From: Motilimonas pumila
GTDB lineage: Bacteria > Pseudomonadota > Gammaproteobacteria > Enterobacterales > CBDFNC01
DNA length: 64,000 nucleotides
Direction of reading: 5' to 3'
Assembly (NCBI RefSeq): GCF_003596335.1
Contig: NZ_QZCH01000019.1
Span: 1-64,000 of the forward strand
The notes under the pieces are model-generated. The model worked only from the letters and a program-made list of their open reading frames with translations. It was not told the DNA's origin and searched no databases. Below are positions 47,165 to 57,118 of this stretch, in pieces (the first letter of the stretch is position 1; each line of letters starts with the position of its first letter). The translations under genes and the position numbers were made by a program.

Positions 47165-50140
47165 TTATTGGCTAGTACGGCTCATGTCGCTACTGGCCTT
47201 GCTGGTCGCAAACAAACTGCCTGCTTGTTTCACCGACTTATTGATAGCCGCACGGTCACAAGCGATTCCAGGTACCACGGTTTCTTTTGCTGCAGGGGCA
47301 AAGTTCGGTTTAGTCATTCCCGAACAAGCGTGGCCACCGCTTTTAGCTGCGGCTTTAACTACAGGCTTGACCTTGGGCTTCTCCGTAGCCGGCTTTTTAG
47401 TGGCTACTGATTCAGCCTCTGCCGTTTCCGGCACTGCTGGTGGCGCTTTTTCTTGCGTAGCGCCAGGCTGCTCAGCTGTCTGCGTTGCTAAACTTGAGTC
47501 AGTTTGTTGAGAAACGGCAGCGATAGCTGGTTTAGACTCAGCGGGTTCAGTTGTGGCGTCATTTTCTTCAGGGTAACGAGATTGTATCGGATCTTCCGTT
47601 TTTTGCTCATTACGTTGGTCGCTGAAGCGTTTACGGCGGTAATTGCCAGTGCGAAGATGACGAGAGCCACGACGTGGGCGAGATTCTTTATCCGACTCGG
47701 TGTTATCCGCCTCAGCATCGCCGGTTTGACTATTGTTAGTCACTTCGTCGCTAGCTGCTGCAGGTTTGTTAGCTTCAGCTGTTTCAGCGTGAGGCGCAGT
47801 CTCTTCAACAACAGGCTTATCAACCGTTTCTACTTGAGCGGGTGTTGCTTCAGCGACTTCAACGGTTGGCTTAACTGCTGGCTCTACCACAGGTGTCGAT
47901 TCAGCTGTTTTGGCCGATACCGTTTCGTTCACTGCAGGTGAGTTTTTCTGATCTTGCTCGTTCGCCTGAGTGTTATCGGCTTTAGGCGTTTTTTGACGAG
48001 GACCACGCTGACGACGAGGCTTCTTCTCTGTCGGCGCTTTTTCAGTTGCTTCAGCTTGTACAGCAGCCGCTTCTTGTTGTGGGTTCTCATCTTTCACGCG
48101 TACTTTTTTGCGCAAATTACGACGCTGTCTGCGCTCTGCAACAACCTGCTCTTTGTCTTGCGACTCAGGGCTGCGTTCTTGGCGCTTGCGTTTAGGCTTT
48201 TCTTTACGCTCTTGACGTTCTGGACGTTCATTTTTCTTTTGATCGTCGTTATCGCGGGCTTGATCCGGTTTGTTACCACGACGTTTATTGCCGCGCTCTT
48301 CACGACTACGCTCATTGCGGTCGTTACGGTCTTCACGATTGCGATCATCACGATTGCGGTTATTACGACGGCGACGACGTTGATCGTTATTACGGCCCGA
48401 GTTTGCCTTTTTCTCTGGCGCGGCTTTTTCTTCCTCTTGTTGCTCTTGAGGGCTAGAGAAGATAGAGCCAATAGCAGCAAAGATACGGCTAAAAATGGAA
48501 GGTCCTGCCGTTTGTTCTGCCTTAGGTGCGGGAGCTGCCGCTTCTGGGTTACGAGCAAACCCTTGAATCGCAGGCTCTTCGGCAGCAGCTTTAGCTGCGC
48601 TTATCTGCCCTGGTTGATAAACTTCTGCAGTGCGCTCTAAGCTGTTGTAGTCAATCACTTCAACTTCATCGTTCTTACGTACTCGCGACACTTCAAAATG
48701 CGGAGATTGCAGGTTTTCGTTTGGAATGATGTAAGTTTCTACGTTGTGGCGCTTTTCGATTTTAGCCACCGCGCGGCGCTTTTCATTCAACAGGTAAGCC
48801 GCGACAGGCACCGGCACCATAGCTTGTATTTGCGAAGTATTTTCTTTGATCGACTCTTCTTCAATCAAGCGCAAAATTGCAAGTGCTAAGGACTCGTTGT
48901 CACGAATAGTGCCTTGGCCATTACAACGAGGACAAACGTGAGAAGCCGATTCACCCAATGAAGGGCGTAAACGCTGGCGAGACATTTCCATTAAGCCAAA
49001 ACGAGAAATACGACCAAGTTGCACGCGTGCGCGATCTTGACGGACAGCTTCACGCATGCGGTTTTCAACTTCACGTTGATGGCGAACCGGAGACATGTCG
49101 ATAAAGTCAATAACGACCAGGCCACCTAAGTCGCGTAAGCGCAGTTGACGAGCGATTTCATCAGCGGCTTCAAGGTTGGTGTTTAAGGCCGTTTCTTCGA
49201 TATCACCACCGCGAGTCGCGCGTGCGGAGTTAATATCAATAGAAGTTAACGCTTCTGTTGGGTCAATAACGATTGAGCCACCAGAAGGTAAACGCACTTC
49301 ACGCTGAAAAGCCGATTGAATTTGGCTTTCGACTTGGTAGTGAGTAAACATTGGCGCTTCAAGCTGATACAACTTCACTCGGCTTAAGAAGTCTGGGCGA
49401 ACCATTTCAATGTGCTGCTTAGCCAACTCGTAAGTTTTAGCGTGATCAATCAGGATTTCGCCGATATCGCGGCGTAAATAATCACGAATTGCACGAACAA
49501 TGACGTTAGACTCACGATGTATTAAGAAAGGAGCAGGGCGTTTGGCTGACTCATCAGTGATGTGTGACCAGTGGTTGATCAACATTTTTAAGTCGTGCTC
49601 TAGCTCTTCAGCAGATTTACCCACACCGGCAGTACGGACGATGAGCCCCATGCCTTCTGGTAATGTCAACTGACTTAACGCTTCTTTAAGTTGGGTGCGC
49701 TCGTCTCCTTCAATGCGACGAGAAATACCGCCAGCACGAGGGTTGTTAGGCATCAATACCAAGTAAGAGCCAGCTAAACTAATGAAAGTGGTTAACGCTG
49801 CGCCTTTATTGCCTCGCTCTTCTTTTTCAACTTGAACAATCACTTCTTGGTTTTCTTTTAGAACGTCTTTAATGTTGGGACGTCCTTGGTAAGTGTAACC
49901 TTTAGGAAAGTAGTTTTTAGCGATTTCTTTTAGTGGCAAAAAGCCATGACGTTCAGCACCATAATCCACAAATGCAGCTTCTAAACTCGGTTCAATACGA
50001 GTGATTTTGCCTTTGTAAATGTTTGCTTTTTTCTGGTCGTGGCCTGGGCTTTCAATGTCTAGATCGTACAAGGTTTGCCCGTCAACAAGGGCAACACGCA
50101 ACTCTTCTGCTTGAGTCGCGTTGATTAGCATTCTTTTCAT
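47165..50140 (-). CDS. rne: Ribonuclease E
   Basis: Essential endoribonuclease and degradosome scaffold, 991 residues. The N-terminal catalytic half has an S1 domain (about 35-120), RNase H-like part, DNase I-like part ([14 protein letters not shown] and VIDFIDMS), and the Zn-link CPRCNGQG near 405. The C-terminal half (about 520-991) is disordered and rich in Arg/Glu/Lys ([12 protein letters not shown] region) for RNA and membrane/partner binding; the end ([12 protein letters not shown]) resembles the PNPase-binding microdomain of E. coli RNase E, followed by about 45 extra residues. A long leader precedes it. Confidence 0.96.
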   Translation of the reverse strand: MKRMLINATQAEELRVALVDGQTLYDLDIESPGHDQKKANIYKGKITRIEPSLEAAFVDYGAERHGFLPLKEIAKNYFPKGYTYQGRPNIKDVLKENQEVIVQVEKEERGNKGAALTTFISLAGSYLVLMPNNPRAGGISRRIEGDERTQLKEALSQLTLPEGMGLIVRTAGVGKSAEELEHDLKMLINHWSHITDESAKRPAPFLIHRESNVIVRAIRDYLRRDIGEILIDHAKTYELAKQHIEMVRPDFLSRVKLYQLEAPMFTHYQVESQIQSAFQREVRLPSGGSIVIDPTEALTSIDINSARATRGGDIEETALNTNLEAADEIARQLRLRDLGGLVVIDFIDMSPVRHQREVENRMREAVRQDRARVQLGRISRFGLMEMSRQRLRPSLGESASHVCPRCNGQGTIRDNESLALAILRLIEEESIKENTSQIQAMVPVPVAAYLLNEKRRAVAKIEKRHNVETYIIPNENLQSPHFEVSRVRKNDEVEVIDYNSLERTAEVYQPGQISAAKAAAEEPAIQGFARNPEAAAPAPKAEQTAGPSIFSRIFAAIGSIFSSPQEQQEEEKAAPEKKANSGRNNDQRRRRRNNRNRDDRNREDRNDRNERSREERGNKRRGNKPDQARDNDDQKKNERPERQERKEKPKRKRQERSPESQDKEQVVAERRQRRNLRKKVRVKDENPQQEAAAVQAEATEKAPTEKKPRRQRGPRQKTPKADNTQANEQDQKNSPAVNETVSAKTAESTPVVEPAVKPTVEVAEATPAQVETVDKPVVEETAPHAETAEANKPAAASDEVTNNSQTGDAEADNTESDKESRPRRGSRHLRTGNYRRKRFSDQRNEQKTEDPIQSRYPEENDATTEPAESKPAIAAVSQQTDSSLATQTAEQPGATQEKAPPAVPETAEAESVATKKPATEKPKVKPVVKAAAKSGGHACSGMTKPNFAPAAKETVVPGIACDRAAINKSVKQAGSLFATSKASSDMSRTSQ

Positions 50141-50501
50141 ATTTTCTCAATTAAATTCGGTTTCATTTTTATTCGCCACATCCACTGGCTGCTGCGGGCC
50201 CCGGGTCTTTAGCAATGTAATGCAACCTCACGGTTGGAAATGCATGGGGCGCTGTCTTGGCAGCGTACAATTTGTACTAGTTTATAGTTGAACGCTTAAC
50301 GTGCCTGGCAGGCTTATAATGGTTGAATGCGGCGCTCATACAACGCTATTTTTACTACGTTAGATATTAAAATAGCGGTTGTTTTGTTTTTTTCCTCATT
50401 TTCCATGGGAAAAAACCAGCCGATTATCCCACTTTGTAGGTTGATATAGCAAGGCATTATTTTTTCAATTATTGGCTAGATCATCTGTTATTATGTGCGC
50501 C
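50141..50501 (-). promoter_or_regulatory. rne 5' leader and divergent rne/rluC promoter region
   Basis: About 360 bases between divergent rne and rluC. On the minus strand there are hairpins such as CAACC/GGTTG with a GTGA tetraloop (50223-50236) and CGCTG/CAGCG (50250-50265). E. coli rne has a similarly long 5' UTR used by RNase E to control its own mRNA. The rne promoter is not obvious. On the plus strand, TATTAT at 50489-50494 lies just before the rluC start. Confidence 0.5.
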
Positions 50502-51440
50502 ATGAACGATATTTATAAAACAGTACAAATGTTGACCATCGATGACGAGTATCAAGGTCAGCGTATCGACAACTTTTTGATAGCACGCTTAAAAGGCGTG
50601 CCCAAAAGCATGGTATATCGCATCGTCAGAAAAGGCGAAGTGAGGGTCAATAAAAAACGCATCAAACCGGAATACAAGCTGCAAGCAGGTGATGTCGTGC
50701 GAGTGCCACCTGTGCGTGTGGCTGAGCGAGACGCTCCACCTTCTCCAAAACTTAATCAAATTGCCGCCCTTGAACAACAAATTGTCTATGAAGATGATTA
50801 TTTGATTGTGCTGAATAAACCTTCGGGTTTAGCGGTACACGGTGGCAGCGGGCTGAGCTTTGGAGTAATAGAAGGTTTGCGAGCCTTGCGGCCCCAGTGC
50901 CGTTTTTTAGAGTTAGCTCATCGTTTGGACAAAGATACTTCCGGTTGCTTGATGATCGCTAAAAAACGCAGCACATTAAAAGCGCTGCATGATCAGCTAC
51001 GTAAAAAGACGATGCAAAAGCGTTATCACGCCTTGGTGTTGGGCAATTGGCCTAAAACCAAACGTTTGGTTGACGCACCATTGTTAAAGCAAGCGGAGCA
51101 ATCGGTCGTGCGGGTTCATCCTGAAGGCAAGGCATCTGAGACGCGTTTTAAAATTATTCAACGTTATCAAGGGGCGACATTGGTCGAAGCGAGTCCTATT
51201 ACCGGTCGAACCCATCAGATACGGGTGCACACTGCTTGTAACGGACACCCCATTGCCGGCGATGATAAGTACGGCGACGACGGTTTTTCTAAGAAAATGG
51301 CTGAGCAGGGCCTAACTAGGTTATTTTTACATGCTGCTGAGTTGAATTTCTTTCACCCTGGTATTGAGCAAACGCTGCAAGTCAAAGCTCCTGTATCCGC
51401 CGATTTGTTGGCGGTGTTGGAAAAGCTTGCTCGAGCTTAA
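50502..51440 (+). CDS. rluC: 23S rRNA pseudouridine synthase RluC
   Basis: Makes pseudouridines 955, 2504 and 2580. S4 domain (GQRIDNFLIARLKGVPKSMVYRI) then synthase with the catalytic aspartate in LAHRLDKDTSGCLM. Start ATG 50502 (MNDIYKTVQML) agrees with the E. coli N-terminus; in-frame ATG 50493 and TTG 50472 are less likely, although none has a ribosome site. The TATTAT element at 50489-50494 would place transcription start close to the ATG. Divergent from rne as in E. coli. Confidence 0.94.
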   Translation: MNDIYKTVQMLTIDDEYQGQRIDNFLIARLKGVPKSMVYRIVRKGEVRVNKKRIKPEYKLQAGDVVRVPPVRVAERDAPPSPKLNQIAALEQQIVYEDDYLIVLNKPSGLAVHGGSGLSFGVIEGLRALRPQCRFLELAHRLDKDTSGCLMIAKKRSTLKALHDQLRKKTMQKRYHALVLGNWPKTKRLVDAPLLKQAEQSVVRVHPEGKASETRFKIIQRYQGATLVEASPITGRTHQIRVHTACNGHPIAGDDKYGDDGFSKKMAEQGLTRLFLHAAELNFFHPGIEQTLQVKAPVSADLLAVLEKLARA

Positions 51441-51533
51441 CGTGATGGAGCCGGTCATAGCCGGAGCAGCCTAATATAGCGGACTGCTGCAAACGAGGTG
51501 CAACCCTGCGAGGTGCACCTGTGAGCAGGCCGT

Positions 51534-52115
51534 TTATATCACTTGGATCCCTTCTTGTTCTAACATGGCAATCAGGCTAATGAGAGGCAAGCCAATTAAG
51601 CTATTGGGATCTCGGCCATCAAGTCGAGAAAACAAGCTGATGCCTAAGCCTTCACTTTTAAAGCTCCCTGCGCAATTGTAAGGTTGCTCGGCGTGTAAGT
51701 AGCGAGTGATCATTGCTTCGTTTAATTGACGAAAGTGCACATGAAAGGGTTCAACTAACGACTGAACCTTACCTGAGTCCGTATTGATGAGCGCGAGGCC
51801 GGTGTAAAAGCTAATGACTTTGCCACTGGCATTGCTAAGTTGCTCCAATGCGCTTTCGAAATTGCCGGGCTTACCTAAGATCTCTCCATTATTTACACAT
51901 ACTTGGTCTGAGCCAATGACCAGGGCATTGCTGGACGAGTCAGCAACAGCTTTGGCTTTGTCGATGGCTAACCGTTCCACCAGTTCAATGGCTGTTTCGT
52001 CTTGTAAAGGCGTTTCATCTGTCTGCGGCTTAGCAGTTTCAAAAGGCAGTTGTAACTTTTCTAAAAGCGCTTTACGAAATGGCGAAGTAGAAGCCAAGAT
52101 TATTTTTTTATTCAT
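51534..52115 (-). CDS. yceF: Maf-like nucleotide pyrophosphatase YceF
   Basis: 193 residues, Maf fold hydrolysing modified nucleotides such as m7GTP. Motifs: [41 protein letters not shown] and the C-terminal [12 protein letters not shown]. Divergent from yceD and next to rluC, as in E. coli. Confidence 0.92.
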   Translation of the reverse strand: MNKKIILASTSPFRKALLEKLQLPFETAKPQTDETPLQDETAIELVERLAIDKAKAVADSSSNALVIGSDQVCVNNGEILGKPGNFESALEQLSNASGKVISFYTGLALINTDSGKVQSLVEPFHVHFRQLNEAMITRYLHAEQPYNCAGSFKSEGLGISLFSRLDGRDPNSLIGLPLISLIAMLEQEGIQVI

Positions 52116-52205
52116 ATTAATATCTGGAATTTAGCTAGGATGAGGCTATTGTATTTTAAGCAAGCTACAGAAAGCGAGAATAACAGTAAAAAACGCGTTT
52201 TTCCT

Positions 52206-52234
52206 TTGACTCTAATTGTCTGAATCTATATTAT
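52206..52234 (+). promoter_or_regulatory. yceD-rpmF promoter
   Basis: TTGACT 52206-52211, a 17-base spacer, TATTAT 52229-52234, then a GC-rich GCGCGCC discriminator. The expected start of transcription is about 52241 and the yceD ATG is at 52244, so the mRNA would be nearly leaderless. GC-rich discriminators are usual in ppGpp-responsive promoters. Confidence 0.65.
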
Positions 52235-52243
52235 GCGCGCCTT

Positions 52244-52768
52244 ATGCAAAGACTTAAGATACAAATTAGCGTTGATCCTATCCGCGCGGCGCAAAAGAAG
52301 ATAGACATGCAGGGTATTATCCCCGCGGCTTCTTTGAACCGTTTAGCGGAATCAACCCTTGGTATTTGCAATGATATTGAAGCAAACTTGAGTTTTGAGT
52401 TTGATCACCAGAGACTGCCGGTTGTTAAAGGTAATGCTAAGGTTGATTTAATGCTTGAGTGTCAGAGATGCGGCGAAGCATTTCAGTATACTTGTGAAAC
52501 CGAGTTTATTTACAGTCCTGTGCGTGCCGACGCAGAGGAAGTCGATTTACCAAGCGCTTACGAGCTTGTTGAACGGGATGAAGAAGGTGAGATAAATCTT
52601 TTTCAGCTTGTAGAAGATGAACTGATTTTGAATCTGCCATTGATTGCGATGCATGATATTACAGATTGTAAGGTCAAAGACTTTGATACCTCGTTTGGCG
52701 AAATCGTAGAAGAAAAGCGCGTTAACCCATTTGCGGTTTTAGAAGATCTAAAACGCAATAGTAAGTAA
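52244..52768 (+). CDS. yceD: 23S rRNA accumulation protein YceD (DUF177)
   Basis: 174 residues; [18 protein letters not shown] at the N-terminus and [11 protein letters not shown] and PNPFAVL-like C-terminal ([12 protein letters not shown]) match E. coli YceD. Required for normal 23S rRNA levels. First gene of the yceD-rpmF-plsX-fab operon; 10 bases before rpmF. Confidence 0.93.
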   Translation: MQRLKIQISVDPIRAAQKKIDMQGIIPAASLNRLAESTLGICNDIEANLSFEFDHQRLPVVKGNAKVDLMLECQRCGEAFQYTCETEFIYSPVRADAEEVDLPSAYELVERDEEGEINLFQLVEDELILNLPLIAMHDITDCKVKDFDTSFGEIVEEKRVNPFAVLEDLKRNSK

Positions 52769-52778
52769 GGAGTCAGCC

Positions 52779-52949
52779 ATGGCTGTTCAAAAGAGCAAAA
52801 AATCTCGTTCTAAGCGCGGCATGCGTCGTTCACATGATGCACTAGGAACATCTCAACTATCAGTAGACGCAACGTCAGGTGAACTTCACCGTCGTCACCA
52901 CGTAACTGCTGATGGTTACTACCGTGGCGAAAAAGTAATTAACCAGTAA
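52779..52949 (+). CDS. rpmF: 50S ribosomal protein L32
   Basis: 56 residues: [20 protein letters not shown] and then the L32 signature. Ribosome site AAGGAG at a proper distance to the ATG. As in many proteobacteria, it lacks the zinc cysteines of other L32 types. It lies between yceD and plsX. Confidence 0.97.
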   Translation: MAVQKSKKSRSKRGMRRSHDALGTSQLSVDATSGELHRRHHVTADGYYRGEKVINQ

Positions 52950-52963
52950 GGTTAAGTACTGCC

Positions 52964-53992
52964 TTGCACGATCTCTCGGTCGCGCTAGATGCCATGGGGG
53001 GCGACTATGGCCCCCAGGTTTCTGTGCCTGCTGCTAAGCAGGCACTAAACACCTTCCCAGAACTTCATATACTCATGGTTGGCGACAGTGCCGTCCTTGA
53101 ACCTCTATTAGTTCAGCATCAGCTTCAGCACCACTCGCGTTTACGCTTGATTCATGCCAGTGAAGTGGTAGGAATGAACGATAAACCTTTGGTAGCCTTG
53201 CGCAGTTTAAAAGACTCTTCAATGCGTGTCGCGCTCAACCTTGTCAAGACAGGGGAAGCAAAAGCATGCGTCAGTGCAGGTAACACCGGTGCTTTAATGG
53301 CGCTATCTAAAACTATCTTAAAGGTATTGCCAGGTATTGACCGACCCGCATTAATTTCAGCCTTGCCCAATTTACAAGGCGGTCATACCTATTTGCTCGA
53401 CCTAGGTGCAAATATCAGTTGCGATGCGGATACTTTATTTCAATTTGCCTTGATGGGGTCAGTAATGGCTGAAGAGGTGGAAGGTCGCGCATTTCCCAAA
53501 ATTCATTTGTTAAATGTTGGCGAAGAAGAAATCAAAGGCAATGACCAAGTCAAGCAAGCCGCACAGCTCTTGTCTCAATGCCAGCAAGTCAATTATTGTG
53601 GCTATATTGAAGGGAATGACTTATTCAGCGGCAAAGCCGATGTCATCGTCGCAGACGGTTTTGTCGGCAATGTTACCTTAAAAACTTGTGAAGGCTTGGC
53701 TAAACTGTTTAAACAACAGATGATTTCAAGTATAAATCATAATTGGTTTAGCAAATTATGCGGTTGGCTGTTAAAGCCGGCTCTCAAACCGCAACTCGCA
53801 TACATGAACCCAGATTTATATAATGGTGCCAGTTTGATAGGCCTAAGAGGCATCGTCATTAAAAGTCACGGCAGCGCGCAACAAAATGCCTTTTTTAATG
53901 CCATTGGTGAAGCGATTAAAGAAATTGAACGTCAAGTTCCCGCTCAGATAACTGATAAGTTAGAAGCGGTATTATTAGAAAGAGATTGTTGA
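52964..53992 (+). CDS. plsX: Phosphate acyltransferase PlsX
   Basis: Makes acyl-phosphate from acyl-ACP for phospholipid synthesis; 342 residues. Starts with [17 protein letters not shown] from TTG 52964, the only start that keeps the conserved N-terminus; a ribosome-like AAGG is at an unusual distance. Motifs [22 protein letters not shown] and [16 protein letters not shown] are visible. Six bases before fabH. Confidence 0.96.
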   Translation: MHDLSVALDAMGGDYGPQVSVPAAKQALNTFPELHILMVGDSAVLEPLLVQHQLQHHSRLRLIHASEVVGMNDKPLVALRSLKDSSMRVALNLVKTGEAKACVSAGNTGALMALSKTILKVLPGIDRPALISALPNLQGGHTYLLDLGANISCDADTLFQFALMGSVMAEEVEGRAFPKIHLLNVGEEEIKGNDQVKQAAQLLSQCQQVNYCGYIEGNDLFSGKADVIVADGFVGNVTLKTCEGLAKLFKQQMISSINHNWFSKLCGWLLKPALKPQLAYMNPDLYNGASLIGLRGIVIKSHGSAQQNAFFNAIGEAIKEIERQVPAQITDKLEAVLLERDC

Positions 53993-53998
53993 TTCCTT

Positions 53999-54958
53999 AT
54001 GTATACAAAAGTGATAGGAACCGGGAGCTATCTTCCCGAAGCAGTACGCACGAACCATGATTTAGAACGCATGGTGGAAACCAGTGATGAGTGGATCACT
54101 GCGCGAACTGGCATTAAAGAACGCCGAATTTCTTCACAAGAAGAGTCGGTGGCGTATATGTCTTATCAAGCGTCGTTAAATGCCATTGACGCCGCCGGCA
54201 TTCAAGCCCAAGACATCGACCTCATAGTCCTTGCCACGACTTCTGCTAACAATGCATTCCCAGCTGCGGCTTGTGAGGTACAGGCCTTATTGGGTGTACC
54301 ATCCATTCCTGCGTTTGATTTAGGTGCAGCGTGTGCCGGTTTTACTTATGCACTTAGCGTTGCCGATAACTTTATTCGCAGTGGCATGTACAAAACCGTA
54401 TTAGTGATTGGCGCAGATGCGCTGTCTCATACATGTGACCCGGAAGATCGTAGCACCGTTATCTTATTTGGTGATGGCGCAGGTGCTGCCGTTGTGCAAG
54501 CGAGTTCGCAACAGGGTATTTTATCTACTCAAATCAATGCCGACGGCCGTTACGGCGAATTACTCAAATTACCGAACCCACAACGTGGGGTATCCGGCAG
54601 CGAATTAGACTCTTTCATGTTTATGAAAGGCAATGACGTCTTTAAAGTTGCGGTAACAAAACTGAGCGAGCTGGTTACCCAAACGTTGGCAGCGAATGGC
54701 ATCGATAAATCGGAGCTAGATTGGCTGGTCCCTCACCAAGCTAACTTTCGCATCATTAAAGCCACCGCAAAAAAACTCAACATGCCCCTTGAGCAAGTTA
54801 TTTTAACCCTTGATAAACACGGTAATACTTCTGCTGCGTCGGTGCCAATTGCTTTTGATGAGGGGATTCGAGACGGCCGAATAAAACCCGGGCACCTTGT
54901 ATTATTAGAAGCTTTCGGCGGCGGTTTCGCTTGGGGCTCAGCTTTAATTAGAATGTAA
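53999..54958 (+). CDS. fabH: 3-oxoacyl-ACP synthase III
   Basis: Starts fatty acid chains from acetyl-CoA and malonyl-ACP. 319 residues (E. coli 317). Catalytic triad: Cys in [14 protein letters not shown] about 112, His in [11 protein letters not shown] about 246, Asn in KHGNTSAAS about 276. Ribosome site weak (overlap with plsX context). Follows plsX by six bases. Confidence 0.97.
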   Translation: MYTKVIGTGSYLPEAVRTNHDLERMVETSDEWITARTGIKERRISSQEESVAYMSYQASLNAIDAAGIQAQDIDLIVLATTSANNAFPAAACEVQALLGVPSIPAFDLGAACAGFTYALSVADNFIRSGMYKTVLVIGADALSHTCDPEDRSTVILFGDGAGAAVVQASSQQGILSTQINADGRYGELLKLPNPQRGVSGSELDSFMFMKGNDVFKVAVTKLSELVTQTLAANGIDKSELDWLVPHQANFRIIKATAKKLNMPLEQVILTLDKHGNTSAASVPIAFDEGIRDGRIKPGHLVLLEAFGGGFAWGSALIRM

Positions 54959-54969
54959 AAGGAACAATA

Positions 54970-55911
54970 ATGGCCACATTTACTATTGCTTTTCCAGGTC
55001 AAGGCTCACAAGCCGTTGGCATGCTTGCTGATTTAGCGGAAAAGTTTGACGTTGTCACAGATACTTTTAAACAAGCCAGCGATGTTCTTGGATACGACTT
55101 ATGGCAATTGGTGCAACAAGGCCCGGCTGAAGAGTTGAATAAAACGTTTAAAACCCAGCCTGCGTTGCTGACCGCTTCGGTAGCTATTTGGCGTGTCTGG
55201 CAAGCTCAAGGTGGTGCTACGCCAAGTGTCATGGCGGGCCACAGCTTAGGCGAATACTCAGCCTTAGTATGTGCGGGTGTGATTGATTTTCAAGATGCCA
55301 TCAAATTGGTAGAATTGCGCGGAAATTTAATGCAGCAAGCAGTGCCAGAAGGCATTGGCGCCATGGCCGCCATCATTGGCCTTGCCGATGATCAAATCGC
55401 TAAAGCGTGTGAGCAAGGCGCGGAAAATGAGGTGGTAGCACCGGTTAACTTTAACTCGCCAGGACAAGTCGTCATTGCGGGTAATAAGGCTGCGGTTGAG
55501 CGTGCTGGCGACTTGTGTAAGGAAGCGGGCGCAAAACGCGTGCTACCTTTACCAGTGAGCGTACCTTCTCATTGTGCGCTGATGAAACCAGCTGCCGATG
55601 AATTGGCTAAAACCCTTGCGGATATGAGCTTTAATACGCCTGACATCCCGGTCATCAATAACGTTGATGTCGCTGCTGAAACAGATCCTGCGGCGATCAA
55701 AGACGCGCTAATTCGCCAGTTATACCGTCCTGTACGTTGGACTGAAGTCGTGACTAAAATGGCGCAAGACGGTATCACCCTAGAGATTGAAATGGGTCCT
55801 GGTAAAGTGTTGTCAGGCCTAGTACGAAGAATTGATAAATCCATTGCAGCAGCAGCTGTCAATGATGTAGCCAGCCTTGAACAAGCTTTGGTTACGGTAA
55901 CAGGGGAATAA
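54970..55911 (+). CDS. fabD: Malonyl-CoA-ACP transacylase
   Basis: 313 residues. GQGSQAVGM at the start, GHSLGEYSALV (Ser about 93) and the catalytic His in PVSVPSHCALMKP about 200. Transfers malonyl to ACP. Twelve-base gap after fabH; AAAGGA ribosome site. Confidence 0.97.
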   Translation: MATFTIAFPGQGSQAVGMLADLAEKFDVVTDTFKQASDVLGYDLWQLVQQGPAEELNKTFKTQPALLTASVAIWRVWQAQGGATPSVMAGHSLGEYSALVCAGVIDFQDAIKLVELRGNLMQQAVPEGIGAMAAIIGLADDQIAKACEQGAENEVVAPVNFNSPGQVVIAGNKAAVERAGDLCKEAGAKRVLPLPVSVPSHCALMKPAADELAKTLADMSFNTPDIPVINNVDVAAETDPAAIKDALIRQLYRPVRWTEVVTKMAQDGITLEIEMGPGKVLSGLVRRIDKSIAAAAVNDVASLEQALVTVTGE

Positions 55912-55912
55912 C

Positions 55913-56647
55913 ATGAATTTTGAAGGCAAAGTTGTCTTAGTCACTGGCGCAAGCCGTGGCATTGGTCGTTCGGTTGCGGAGTCATTTGTGGCAAAAGGCG
56001 CAACAGTCGTTGGAACCGCTACCAGTGAGAAAGGCGCCGCCGCCATTGCTGAATACCTTGGCGATAATGGCACCGGGCTGGTTTTGAACGTCACCAGTGC
56101 AGAGTCCATTGAGCAACTATTTACTGACATTAAAGCGCAGTTTGGCGATATCGATGTATTAGTAAACAATGCCGGTATTACCCGCGACAATTTAACCATG
56201 CGTATGAAAGACGACGAATGGCAAGATATCATGGACACCAACCTTACTTCGATTTTCCGCCTGAGCAAATCAGTATTACGTGCTATGATGAAAAAACGTA
56301 ATGGTCGTATTATTAGTATTGGCTCTGTAGTGGGAACTATGGGTAATGCTGGACAGTCTAACTACGCAGCAGCTAAAGCCGGTGTGATAGGTTTTACCAA
56401 ATCACTTGCCAGAGAAGTGGCTTCCCGTGGCATTACCGTGAATGCGATTGCCCCAGGTTTTATTGAAACAGATATGACTAAGGCCTTGAATGATGAGCAA
56501 AGAGCCTCAATATTAAGTCAAGTGCCAGCGGGACGCCTTGGCGACCCGAAAGAGATTGCTGACACTGTATGCTTTTTAGCCTCTGACAGTGCGGCTTATA
56601 TTACCGGCGAGACGCTACACGTCAACGGCGGTATGTATATGGTTTAA
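55913..56647 (+). CDS. fabG: 3-oxoacyl-ACP reductase
   Basis: 244-residue SDR: NADPH loop TGASRGIG, NNAGIT, catalytic S-Y-K (GSVVG, YAAAKAG). Reduces 3-ketoacyl-ACP. Begins one base after the fabD stop. Confidence 0.98.
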   Translation: MNFEGKVVLVTGASRGIGRSVAESFVAKGATVVGTATSEKGAAAIAEYLGDNGTGLVLNVTSAESIEQLFTDIKAQFGDIDVLVNNAGITRDNLTMRMKDDEWQDIMDTNLTSIFRLSKSVLRAMMKKRNGRIISIGSVVGTMGNAGQSNYAAAKAGVIGFTKSLAREVASRGITVNAIAPGFIETDMTKALNDEQRASILSQVPAGRLGDPKEIADTVCFLASDSAAYITGETLHVNGGMYMV

Positions 56648-56730
56648 AACCATAATGTAACCGAGATGTTGAGAAATCGTATTTTTTAGAGAAAGTTCAC
56701 GAAAATACCGGATTTAACAGCGTCTCGGGG

Positions 56731-56758
56731 TTGAATCTTTCATGCGATGGAATACACT
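56731..56758 (+). promoter_or_regulatory. Possible internal promoter of acpP
   Basis: TTGAAT 56731-56736, 16-base spacer, TACACT 56753-56758, about 50 bases before the acpP ATG. The 56648-56806 gap is the largest within the cluster, and extra expression of acpP, a very abundant protein, is expected. Confidence 0.5.
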
Positions 56759-56806
56759 ATCGCGACTAACGCAAATTAGCGTATTTTCTAAAGGAAAAAA
56801 AAGATC

Positions 56807-57046
56807 ATGAGTAACATTGAAGAACGCGTAAAGAAGATCATCGTTGAGCAACTTGGTGTAAAAGAAGAAGAAGTTAAAAATGCAGCTTCTTTCGTTGATG
56901 ACTTAGGCGCAGACTCACTTGATACTGTTGAACTAGTTATGGCTCTTGAAGAAGAATTCGATACTGAGATCCCTGACGAAGAAGCAGAAAAAATCACTAC
57001 AGTTCAAGCTGCAATTGATTACGTTGAAAACAACAAAGAGTCATAG
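56807..57046 (+). CDS. acpP: Acyl carrier protein
   Basis: 79 acidic residues; phosphopantetheine serine in [14 protein letters not shown]. Carries acyl chains for FabH, FabG and FabF and for PlsX. The ATG follows AAAGGAAAA. Confidence 0.98.
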   Translation: MSNIEERVKKIIVEQLGVKEEEVKNAASFVDDLGADSLDTVELVMALEEEFDTEIPDEEAEKITTVQAAIDYVENNKES

Positions 57047-57070
57047 TTTAGACAAGTTATTTTTTCTAAG

Positions 57071-57092
57071 GGCGGTCATTTGACCGCCTTTT
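57071..57092 (+). terminator. acpP terminator/attenuator
   Basis: GGCGGTCA (57071-57078) and TGACCGCC (57081-57088), then TTTTATTT. It would reduce transcription into fabF, in keeping with abundant ACP. Confidence 0.75.
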
Positions 57093-57118
57093 ATTTATCT
57101 AGTACCCGGAGATTTTTT

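Noticed and set aside
47954-48640. A 228-codon open frame on the plus strand opposite rne
   Set aside because: It is a mirror of the Arg/Glu-rich RNase E tail, has hydrophobic repeats produced by that composition and no ribosome site.
57080-57118. Longer fabF start at TTG 57080
   Set aside because: It would lie in the acpP terminator; GTG 57119 has a proper ribosome site and matches FabF starts.
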